Source: an uncultured Collinsella sp. (lineage in GTDB: Bacteria > Actinomycetota > Coriobacteriia > Coriobacteriales > Coriobacteriaceae). From it: a stretch of DNA of 28,208 bases. The DNA is taken from assembly GCA_900551365.1 (NCBI GenBank), contig URVZ01000016.1, positions 1 to 28,208 on the forward strand, read 5' to 3'. Positions 22,295 to 28,208 of the stretch are shown here, piece by piece; positions within the stretch are counted from its first letter, which is position 1, and each line of letters opens with the position of its first letter. The notes under the pieces are model-generated. The model was not told the DNA's origin. It did not search any database and saw only the letters and a list, made by a program, of their open reading frames with translations. Both the position numbers and the translations under genes were made by a program.

Positions 22295-23422
22295 ATGATG
22301 ACCGTGATTTCACATTTCTCCGCCCTCCGCGCAATTCGTCGCGCACGACGGGCGTACTCTGCCCTACCCTGGGACTCCGTTGATAGCGAACAGCAAGCAC
22401 AGGCCTTGGCTGGCTGCATTCCCAACAATGACGCGATAGACTTTGGCGCACTTTCGATACTCGACGCCTGGAATGAAGATGATTCCGAACTGCTCGATCT
22501 TCTCGTTTCAAACGAAGACAACAGGCGCCCCGACAAGCGACTTCTTCAGCATATTCTCTCCGCTCCGCTTCCTGAAGGTGCAATTATGCACGTCGAGGCC
22601 GACATCTACGCTACGTCTCCTGCCATGACAGCCATGCTTTGTTCCAAGAATGAATCAGTCGCCAAAACCTTGATGCTACTCATGGAACTGCTCGGAACCT
22701 ACTCCCTTCCCCCCGGGGCAACATACCCCATTGCCTATGACGCCATCTGGCCCAAGGGCGATGACTGCGCAGCGACGAGCGATCTTGATTGCCTGGGCGA
22801 CCAGTCGGCGACCGAACAACAGAACGAGACCCGCTACGAACAGGCACACTACAAATGCGAGCCCGCCACAACTATCGAAGAGCTCGAGGCGGTCGCACGC
22901 TTCGCCAAAAGTAGCTCATATACCTCGTTTCGCACGGCAGTCAATCTCGCCCGACCCGGATCTGCATCCCCAGCCGAATCCCTAATGTTTGCCGTTCTCG
23001 GAGCGCCCATGCGCTTTGGCGGATTCGGATGTTGCAGCCTGCCCATGGGAGGCCTGCTACTCAACTATCGAATCGACTTCGACACTCTTGCGGTCAACAT
23101 GTCCTCCGGCATCCCTTACGCCATCTGCGACCTATATTGCCCGGCCGCCGGAGTCGACAACGAATACAACGGAATTGGGCATGAGCTTCAAAACGCTCGC
23201 ATCCACGATGGCAATCGAAATAATGGCCTCAAGGCAATGGGCATCCACGTCCTGGTTATCAATCGCGACCAAATGAAAGACCTTGTTGCACTCGAAGCCT
23301 TCGCCCAAACGATGCATCGACTCGCGGGAGTCCGATTCCGATACCGTATCAAGGGCTATCGCAAGCGTCAGGCCGCTTGGCTCAACGCCCTGCGGGCCGG
23401 AATCGGCCTTGCGCCGGTCTAA
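22295..23422 (+). CDS. Predicted PD-(D/E)xK-like nuclease-fold protein of unknown function
   Basis: A 375-residue protein. The C-terminal third carries a nuclease-like pattern: YAICDLYCPAAGVDNEYNGI (about residues 272-291), then R-x(n)-R/N and GIHVLVINRDQMKD, resembling the D...E-x-N/K core plus helix and GxxV strand seen in DUF559/Vsr-type folds. The usual catalytic Lys is Asn here. I associate proteins of this shape with families expanded in Coriobacteriia, sometimes labelled endonuclease-domain or AbiEi-like, but this is from memory of the family style. The N-terminal part (SALPWDSVDSE...) is unrecognised. No ribosome site is visible before ATG 22295/22298, so it may be leaderless. Codon use is less GC-biased than in prs and pth. 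MITE-like elements lie 164 bp upstream and 34 bp downstream. Confidence 0.6.
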   Translation: MMTVISHFSALRAIRRARRAYSALPWDSVDSEQQAQALAGCIPNNDAIDFGALSILDAWNEDDSELLDLLVSNEDNRRPDKRLLQHILSAPLPEGAIMHVEADIYATSPAMTAMLCSKNESVAKTLMLLMELLGTYSLPPGATYPIAYDAIWPKGDDCAATSDLDCLGDQSATEQQNETRYEQAHYKCEPATTIEELEAVARFAKSSSYTSFRTAVNLARPGSASPAESLMFAVLGAPMRFGGFGCCSLPMGGLLLNYRIDFDTLAVNMSSGIPYAICDLYCPAAGVDNEYNGIGHELQNARIHDGNRNNGLKAMGIHVLVINRDQMKDLVALEAFAQTMHRLAGVRFRYRIKGYRKRQAAWLNALRAGIGLAPV

Positions 23423-23456
23423 ACGGCGAATCACCCGTGCACCGTCGAGCAGGGCT

Positions 23457-23658
23457 GGACAGTTAGTTCAAATACGTATAAATGGACACATTGAATTAGG
23501 CTGTTTTGCAGTTATCTCTATACCATTCGCCCGATTTGAAGGCAGGGTAGACTTCAAAACAGCGTCATATGGACTAACTAAAGCTCCAAAACAACGTATC
23601 GGCATTGAATTGAGCACTTCGAGTCCTCAGAACTTATACGTATCTGAACTAACTGTCC
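23457..23658. mobile_element. MITE-like element 2 (202 bp, 25-bp terminal inverted repeats)
   Basis: The ends GGACAGTTAGTTCAAATACG (from 23457) and the inverse complement of the right end (to 23658) match at 24 of 25 positions. The end sequence is shared with element 1 (21931-22130) while the interior has clearly diverged; short shared words include CGATTTGARGG and AAAGCTCCAAA. No transposase is encoded. Read as coding DNA, the left ends of both elements give the peptide GQLVQIRI, which is explained by the shared terminal repeat. Confidence 0.75.
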
Positions 23659-23772
23659 ACCTCGATTTCGACGGCCGTCCAAACGCCCTCAAATAACCTC
23701 AATTGCCCTCCATTTGACAGCGGCAACAGGGTCGCTCACCATAGCAGGCGACAAATCAACGAAAGGATGAAC

Positions 23773-24402
23773 ATGGCAGCTGCACAGCCGCTTAAGATTC
23801 GCATGGTTGCCGGACTTGGCAACCCTGGCGATGAGTATGCCGAGACCCGCCACAACGCCGGTTTTAAGGCGATCGACGAGCTGGCCCGTCAGGCCGGCGT
23901 CACGTACTGGAAAAACCAAGCAGGCGCCGAGGTCGCGCTCATCAATATCAACGATGCCGAGGAAGAGGGCGGCAAGCGCCAGATCGTGCTGGTCAAGCCG
24001 CAGTCGTACATGAATACCTCGGGTGGCCCCATCTCCAAGCTCTGCCGCGAGTACAAAATCAAGGCCGAGGAACTGCTCGTGATTCACGACGAGCTCGACA
24101 TTCCCGCCGGCGACGTACGTGTTAAGGTGGGCGGTGGCCACGCCGGCCACAACGGCCTGCGCTCCATCATCGACAAGATGGGCAGCCGCGACTTTAGCCG
24201 TATCCGCACCGGCATCGGCAACCCTCCCGGCAAGATGGCCGTGGCAGACTACGTGCTCAAGCAGCTGCGCGCCCGCGAAGCCGAGGATTTCCAGGACACC
24301 TGCGCCCGCGCCGCAGATGCCGCCGGTCTGGCCATCGTCCACGGCGTAATCTACGCCCGCGATCACGTAAACGGCGCCGCTTCCGCCAACGGGAAGCACT
24401 AA
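23773..24402 (+). CDS. pth: Peptidyl-tRNA hydrolase
   Basis: Pth frees tRNA from peptidyl-tRNAs that drop off ribosomes. The 209-residue protein has all active-site signatures: VAGLGNPGDEYAETRHNAGF (catalytic His in RHN), VKPQSYMNTSGG (Asn), IHDELDIPAGDVRVK (Asp), GGGHAGHNGLRSI, and RIRTGIGNP. Start 23773 is preferred over 23767 because the ribosome site AAAGGA overlaps the earlier ATG and lies 5 nt from the later one. TTGACA at 23714 may be the -35 box of its promoter, though the -10 is weak. mfd usually follows pth in many Gram-positives; here a palindrome-rich gap and nfnAB follow instead. Confidence 0.96.
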   Translation: MAAAQPLKIRMVAGLGNPGDEYAETRHNAGFKAIDELARQAGVTYWKNQAGAEVALININDAEEEGGKRQIVLVKPQSYMNTSGGPISKLCREYKIKAEELLVIHDELDIPAGDVRVKVGGGHAGHNGLRSIIDKMGSRDFSRIRTGIGNPPGKMAVADYVLKQLRAREAEDFQDTCARAADAAGLAIVHGVIYARDHVNGAASANGKH

Positions 24403-24414
24403 AACCTACCATTT

Positions 24415-24623
24415 AGGGACAGGTTTATTTTGGCAGCTTTTATCTGCGGAAACGCCGCAGTCGATACATCGCAATAAACATGCTGCCACCATACATGCAT
24501 AACGCCCCAAAGGGGGCCGGCCTCAACGAAGCGCGAGGCCGGCCCCCTTTGCCGTTTTGCCTGATAAAACCGACCAAAATAAACCTGTCCCTTTTTGGCA
24601 GGTCACTTTTCCCGCCTGCCAAA
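24415..24623. repeat. Nested palindromes between pth and nfnA
   Basis: A perfect 19-bp inverted repeat (AGGGACAGGTTTATTTTGG at 24415-24433 and its inverse at 24574-24592) encloses a TGGCAGC/GCTGCCA pair (24431-24437 with 24482-24488), a small CTGCGG/CCGCAG hairpin, and a perfect 16-bp GC-rich hairpin (24509-24524 with 24535-24550) with a 10-nt loop. Just outside, TTTGGCAGG (24594-24602) pairs with CCTGCCAAA (24615-24623). The central stem could terminate pth transcription (AAAG...CTTT ends), but the whole has more structure than a terminator needs. No gene is supported here. Confidence 0.85.
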
Positions 24624-24652
24624 GATACACGTAAGCGACATTGCCATGAGGG

Positions 24653-24658
24653 TATAAT
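24653..24658 (+). promoter_or_regulatory. -10 box of the nfnAB promoter, followed by a structured leader
   Basis: A consensus TATAAT lies about 105 nt upstream of the nfnA start; no good -35 is seen at normal spacing. The leader between them can form several small hairpins (CACA/TGTG, ACGGT/ACCGT, CCGTG/CACGG) before the ribosome site GAGAGGGG. Confidence 0.5.
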
Positions 24659-24763
24659 TTGCACCGTATGTCTGCACAACGCCTGTGCGCGTACGGTTTT
24701 ACTCGGGCTACCGTCCATTTCCGTGGAGGCACGGTTCGGCAGCCCTAACAAGAGAGGGGTTCT

Positions 24764-25603
24764 ATGTATAAGATCCTGGAGAAGACGCAGTTCTCGGAGA
24801 AGGTGTTCAAGTTCCGCATCGAGGCGCCCGCAATCGCCAAGCATGCGCACGCTGGACAGTTCCTCATGGTTCGCGCCAACGAGACGGGCGAGCGTGTCCC
24901 GTTTACCTTAGCTGGCTGGAACGGTGACGAGGGCTGGGTCGAGTTCATCTTCATGGTGATCGGCAAGACCACCGAGATGCTGTCCACCTACGAGGCTGGC
25001 GAGTCGCTGCGCGACGTCGTGGGCCCGCTGGGCGTTCCCACCGAGATGGCCGAGGGCCCCTGCGCCGTCATTGGCGGCGGCGTCGGCCTGGCAATTGCCT
25101 TCCCGGTCGCCAAGCACCTGGTCGAGACCGGCCACGAGGTGCACGCCATCATGGGCGCCCGCACCAAGGACCTCCTGCTCATGGAGGACCAGTTCCGCGA
25201 GCTCCTCGACGAGGACCACATCCACATCACCACTGACGACGGTTCCTACGGCGAGCAGGGCGTTGTCACCGCTCCGCTGGAGCGCCTGCTGCAGGACAAG
25301 GCCGTGAGCCAGGTCTTCTGCGTCGGCCCCGTTCCGATGATGAAGTTCTCGACCCTCACCGCCCAGAAGTACGACACCCCCATCACCGCGTCGCTCAACC
25401 CCATCATGGTTGACGGCACCGGCATGTGCGGCTGCTGCCGCGTCGAGGTGGGCGGCGTGACCAAGTTCGCTTGCGTCGACGGCCCCGACTTCGATGCCAC
25501 CCTGGTCGACTGGGATGACCTTCGTGCCCGCCAGGCCGCTTACCGTTCCGAAGAGGGCGAGTCCCTCAAGGCCTATGAGGAAAAGAGCTGCGCATGCCAC
25601 TAG
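24764..25603 (+). CDS. nfnA: NfnA: NADH-binding FAD/[2Fe-2S] subunit of electron-bifurcating transhydrogenase
   Basis: Small subunit of NADH-dependent reduced ferredoxin:NADP+ oxidoreductase, also annotated as ferredoxin-NADP reductase subunit alpha. The 279 residues show an FAD-binding barrel with RVPFTLAGW (44-52), a nucleotide-binding GGGVGLAIAFPVAK (104-117) and a C-terminal [2Fe-2S] site. The ligands D217, C222, C225 and C237 keep the same spacing (5, 3, 12) as the Asp-Cys3 set described in Thermotoga NfnA. That fit argues for Nfn rather than a dihydroorotate dehydrogenase electron subunit. The start has GAGAGGGG upstream. The last 10 bases overlap the nfnB start, so the two are translationally coupled. 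Confidence 0.92.
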   Translation: MYKILEKTQFSEKVFKFRIEAPAIAKHAHAGQFLMVRANETGERVPFTLAGWNGDEGWVEFIFMVIGKTTEMLSTYEAGESLRDVVGPLGVPTEMAEGPCAVIGGGVGLAIAFPVAKHLVETGHEVHAIMGARTKDLLLMEDQFRELLDEDHIHITTDDGSYGEQGVVTAPLERLLQDKAVSQVFCVGPVPMMKFSTLTAQKYDTPITASLNPIMVDGTGMCGCCRVEVGGVTKFACVDGPDFDATLVDWDDLRARQAAYRSEEGESLKAYEEKSCACH

Positions 25604-27003
25604 TTAACGGTCGTTTCGTTGCCGATATGAAGTCGCCCCGCACCCCCGATAACGAGGAGCCGGCTGCCGAGCGCGCCTGCGACTTCCGCCCCGTCGACAA
25701 GGGCTTCACCGAGGAGATGGCGCTGGCCGAGGCCGAGCGCTGCCTCAACTGCAAGAAGCCGTTCTGTGTTGAGGGCTGCCCCGTCAACATCAACATCCCC
25801 CGCTTTATCGAGCAGATCCGCGAGAAGGACTTCGGCGGCGCTCTCGATACCATCCGCGAGGACTCCATGCTTCCCGCCATCTGCGGCCGCGTCTGCCCGC
25901 AGGAGAACCAGTGCGAGGGCAAGTGCATCCGTGGTAAGAAGTCCGAGCCCGTGGCCATCGGCCAGCTCGAGCGCTTCCTGGGTGATCGCCCCGAGCTCGC
26001 TTCCACGCCCAAGATGGCTCCCAAGAACGGCAAGAAGGTCGCCGTCGTCGGCTCCGGCCCGTCCGGCATCACCTGCGCCGGCGAGCTCGCCCGCAACGGC
26101 TTTGACGTTACCGTCTTTGAGGCCTTCTTTACCGGCGGCGGCGTGCTGGTCTACGGCATCCCCGAGTTCCGTCTGCCCAAGGCAGTCGTCAAGCGCGAGA
26201 TTGACGGCCTGGAGGACATGGGTGTCAAGTTTGAGTACAACTCCGTCGTGGGCAACATGGCCACGGCCGAGGAGCTGTTCGAGCAGGGCTTCGACGCCAT
26301 CTACGTGGCGACCGGCGCTGGCCTGCCCAAGTTCCTCAACGTCCCCGGCGAGAACCTGCCCAACGTCTTCTTCGCGAACGAGTACCTCACCCGCGTGAAC
26401 CTGATGAAGGCCAACAAGTTCCCCGAGTACGACACCCCCACCAAGCACGGCAAGAACGTCGTTGTCTTTGGTGGCGGCAACGTGGCTATGGACGCCGTCC
26501 GTACCGCCAAGCGTCTGGGCGCCGAGCACGCCATCATCGCCTACCGTCGTACCGAGGACGAGATGCCCTGCCGTCGCGCCGAGCTGCACCATGCTAAGGC
26601 CGAGGGCGTCGAGGTTCTGCCGCTCGTCTCCCCGCTCGAGTTTGTCGCTGGCGAGGACGGCTCCGTGTGCGCCGTCAAGGTCCAGAAGATGGAGCTCGGC
26701 GAGCCCGACGAGTCCGGCCGCCGTCGCCCGGTGCCCATCGAGGGCGCCATCGAGGAGATCCCCTGCGACGTCGCGATCTCGGCTATCGGCACAAACGCCA
26801 ACCCCTTCGCAAAGAAGATCGGCGGCAAGATGGAGCTCAACAAGTGGGGCTACATCGTCGCCGACGAGGAGACCGGCCAGACCACCGATCCCCGCATCTG
26901 GGCCGGCGGCGACATCGTCACCGGTGCCGCTACGGTCATTCTGGCGATGGGCGCCGGCAAGAAGGCCGCCGCTTCGATCACCAAGAGCTTGCTGGGCGAG
27001 TAA
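25594..27003 (+). CDS. nfnB: NfnB: NADP-binding FAD/[4Fe-4S] subunit (glutamate synthase small-subunit family)
   Basis: Large subunit of the NfnAB bifurcating transhydrogenase. With NfnA it couples NADH and reduced ferredoxin to NADP+ reduction in the cytosol. The 469 residues have two four-Cys clusters (C50, C53, C58, C62 and C97, C101, C107, C111) in the ferredoxin-like N-terminal domain, then VVGSGPSGITCAGELA (FAD), GGGNVAMDAVRTAKRLGA (NADP), and the terminal GGDIVTGAATVILAMGAGKKAA. Databases often label such proteins GltA or glutamate synthase small subunit. The nfnA partner directly upstream, with a 10-nt overlap, and the absence of a gltB large subunit favour Nfn. The hydrogenase operon in the same window shares ferredoxin as electron carrier. 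A terminator follows. Confidence 0.93.
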   Translation: MPLVNGRFVADMKSPRTPDNEEPAAERACDFRPVDKGFTEEMALAEAERCLNCKKPFCVEGCPVNINIPRFIEQIREKDFGGALDTIREDSMLPAICGRVCPQENQCEGKCIRGKKSEPVAIGQLERFLGDRPELASTPKMAPKNGKKVAVVGSGPSGITCAGELARNGFDVTVFEAFFTGGGVLVYGIPEFRLPKAVVKREIDGLEDMGVKFEYNSVVGNMATAEELFEQGFDAIYVATGAGLPKFLNVPGENLPNVFFANEYLTRVNLMKANKFPEYDTPTKHGKNVVVFGGGNVAMDAVRTAKRLGAEHAIIAYRRTEDEMPCRRAELHHAKAEGVEVLPLVSPLEFVAGEDGSVCAVKVQKMELGEPDESGRRRPVPIEGAIEEIPCDVAISAIGTNANPFAKKIGGKMELNKWGYIVADEETGQTTDPRIWAGGDIVTGAATVILAMGAGKKAAASITKSLLGE

Positions 27004-27031
27004 TCACCTACAGCGCTAGCCATCAAACGGC

Positions 27032-27071
27032 AAAGTCCCCGTCGAGCACACGCCCGGCGGGGACTTTTTCT
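27032..27071 (+). terminator. Terminator of nfnAB
   Basis: AAAGTCCCCG (27032-27041) pairs with CGGGGACTTT (27058-27067) and is followed by TTC after a five-T run. It lies 28 nt after the nfnB stop. Confidence 0.85.
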
Positions 27072-27081
27072 ATGCCGGCCG

Positions 27082-27126
27082 CCCAAACCACCACAAAGGG
27101 GACAGGCACTTTTGTGGTGGTTTGGG
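27082..27126. repeat. Perfect 16-bp hairpin with GGGGACAGG loop
   Basis: CCCAAACCACCACAAA (27082-27097) pairs perfectly with TTTGTGGTGGTTTGGG (27111-27126) around the loop GGGGACAGGCACT. The word GGGACAG also starts the 19-bp arms near 24415 and occurs at 15672, each time in or next to a palindrome. It follows the nfnAB terminator and precedes array 2. Confidence 0.85.
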
Positions 27127-27144
27127 ACTTGCTTGCTCGTTTTG

Positions 27145-27378
27145 TCTCAATCTGTAACACCTGGAGCCCGTTGAGCCTTGTAGTTGTTGCAGATCGAGAT
27201 ATTGTGCCAGCCGCCCCCGCTTTGTCTCAATCTGTAACAGTTAGAGGTCAAATTCCCCGCTTGGTGTTACAGATCGAGACATTAGATTGGCGGCCATTCG
27301 GTTCATCTCAATCTGTAACATCTAGAGGCGTTTTGGGCAGTTTGGTGTTACAGATTGAGATTTTGCTGAGGCCGAGAA
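27145..27378. repeat. Array 2: three 55-bp palindromic units (15-25-15 bp)
   Basis: Units lie at 27145-27199, 27225-27279 and 27306-27360, with the same 15-bp arms (TCTCAATCTGTAACA and TGTTACAGATYGAGA; one has TGTTGCAG), exactly 25 bp inside and 25-26 bp between. The flank TTTTG followed by GAGGCCGAGAA (27368-27378) repeats the one found after array 1. It lies in the tail-to-tail gap between nfnB and the surface-protein gene, 19 bp from the latter's stop. Confidence 0.9.
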
Positions 27379-27397
27379 CGAGAGCCGTCACCCAGCT

Positions 27398-28156
27398 CTA
27401 ACGTTTGCGGCGCTTTGTCGCGGCGAGGCCGGCGGCGGCGACGGTTGCGCCGGCGATGCCTAGGGCGGCGACCGTCATCGCGGTGGTATCCCCCGTGGTA
27501 GCCAGGACAGCATCGCTCTTCTTGGCCTGCGTGGTTTTCTCAACCGTCTTGGTCGTGGCGGTTGTCGTGGGCGACTTGGCCGCGGGTTTGGTCTCGGGCT
27601 TCACTTCGGGCTTGGTCTCGGGCTTAACCTCAGGCTGCGGTGTCGGCTTGGGATCCGGCGTAGGCTGCGGATCGGGAGTCGGCGTGGCTTCAAGCGTAAA
27701 GGTCAGATCGGTGTTGAGCCACAGGGTGTAAATCCAGCCGCTGTCCTCATCGGATACGCTATCCGCGACCTGGTAGCCGCACTCCTGGCCGTTGATCACC
27801 AGCTTGGTGTTGGGCGTAAAGTAGAAGCCGCGCGCCGACTTAAGGTAGATGCCGTAGCGATAGGTCACGCCAGGCTTAAAGGCATCGATGTGGTTCGTGA
27901 TGTTCTGATCCCAGAACTTCTGAGAGTTCACTTCGCTGCCATCGCTGCCCGTCCAGAACTCACACTGAGGAAGGGAGTTGGAGCCCGTCGGAACATTCGC
28001 CGTAAAGACCGGCTTATCGCCCGCCTTGAAGGTGGTCGTGGCACCGTTGATCTCGATAACGTCGATGGCCCGCCATTCGTCGATCGGCTGCTCGCACAGC
28101 ATATTGTCAGCGTTTGGCGCGAAGACGCCGTTGACGGTCTTGTGTGGTGCGCTCAA
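27398..28156 (-). CDS. C-terminal part of a sortase-anchored surface protein (LPXTG-like LATTG signal)
   Basis: The C-terminus is a clear cell-wall sorting signal: LATTGD, then a ~20-residue hydrophobic stretch, then KRRKR. Before it is a Pro/Thr/Lys/Glu-rich wall-spanning region with repeats such as TPDPQPTPDPKPTP and EVKPETKP (about residues 155-215). Residues ~20-150 look like a beta-rich adhesin-type repeat domain (FKAGDKPVFTA...VTYRYGIYL...FTPNTKLVINGQE). There is no signal peptide and no ATG at the front; the frame begins after an in-frame TGA (28181-28183), with TTG 28156 the first start-like codon and no ribosome site. The upstream sequence is open in another frame to the window edge. 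I read this as the 3' part of a longer gene broken by a frameshift, real or from sequencing. Function is unknown. Confidence 0.75.
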   Translation of the reverse strand: MSAPHKTVNGVFAPNADNMLCEQPIDEWRAIDVIEINGATTTFKAGDKPVFTANVPTGSNSLPQCEFWTGSDGSEVNSQKFWDQNITNHIDAFKPGVTYRYGIYLKSARGFYFTPNTKLVINGQECGYQVADSVSDEDSGWIYTLWLNTDLTFTLEATPTPDPQPTPDPKPTPQPEVKPETKPEVKPETKPAAKSPTTTATTKTVEKTTQAKKSDAVLATTGDTTAMTVAALGIAGATVAAAGLAATKRRKR

Positions 28157-28206
28157 TGACCGTTGACGTTCATATTGCAGTCATCGGCCACGGTATTGTC
28201 GCCCTT
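28153..28206 (-). pseudogene. Possible continuation of the surface-protein gene in another frame, cut by window
   Basis: The frame reading KGDNTVADDCNMNVNGH and then TGA (28153-28155) is open to the window edge and overlaps the first codon of the downstream frame. Its residue use looks like a secreted repeat protein. It is probably the preceding part of the same gene, displaced by an indel between about 28150 and 28185. Confidence 0.35.
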
Positions 28207-28208
28207 GA

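Noticed and set aside
24480..24911. 143-codon plus-strand frame before and over the nfnA start
   Set aside because: It runs through a perfect hairpin and a promoter into nfnA in another frame; the translation looks random.
25594..27003. Glutamate synthase small subunit
   Set aside because: No large-subunit gene is nearby, and the overlapping partner has the Asp-Cys3 [2Fe-2S] site of NfnA, so NfnB is the better call.

Overview
The window looks like a chromosomal stretch from a high-GC, anaerobic, gut-type actinobacterium of the class Coriobacteriia, most likely Collinsella or a close relative. This is inferred from gene content and codon use, not from a marker gene. Support comes from an Ech-type [NiFe] hydrogenase, an NfnAB transhydrogenase, a flavin/Fe-S enoate-reductase-like enzyme, a GC-rich third codon position, a nuclease-fold protein of a type I associate with Coriobacteriia, and many short palindromic elements between genes.

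Layout. 1-5207 (minus): an energy-converting hydrogenase operon in the order antiporter/NuoH-like fusion, small subunit, NuoC-like subunit, large subunit; the last is cut by the window edge. 5388-5783: an orphan IS3-type OrfA-like helix-turn-helix gene. 6233-8263: a 2,4-dienoyl-CoA reductase-like flavoenzyme. 8411-8728: an array of four 55-bp palindromic units. 8797-8873: initiator tRNA-Met. 9071-9844: type III pantothenate kinase. 9951-11147: an AAA/DUF4143 ATPase with hairpin repeats on both sides. 11400-13850: a degenerate biotin-ligase-like gene and a FolP-FolK fusion. 13946-15652: a sirtuin and an exonuclease III, divergent. 15803-19051 (minus): a complete ECF transporter (T, fused A-A, S). 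19251-24402 (plus): glmU, prs, then a nuclease-like gene bracketed by two ~200-bp MITE-like elements, then pth. 24764-27003: nfnA-nfnB. 27145-27378: a second 55-bp palindrome array (three units). 27398-28156 (minus): the C-terminal part of a sortase-anchored surface protein.

How the genes fit together. The Ech-type hydrogenase (ferredoxin to H2, with ion pumping) and NfnAB (NADH + ferredoxin to NADPH) suggest redox balancing around ferredoxin in a fermenter, and the flavin/Fe-S reductase could be a further electron sink. glmU, prs and pth form a housekeeping neighbourhood that accessory DNA has interrupted.

The most unusual content is the density of distinct palindromic families. There is a strictly metric 15-25-15 bp array at two loci with a shared flanking motif. 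There are 43-bp hairpins around the ATPase and MITE-like elements around the nuclease-like gene. A palindrome-ended segment lies in frame inside the ECF ATPase, and nested palindromes sit before nfnA. All were found by eye; genome-wide copy number could not be tested.
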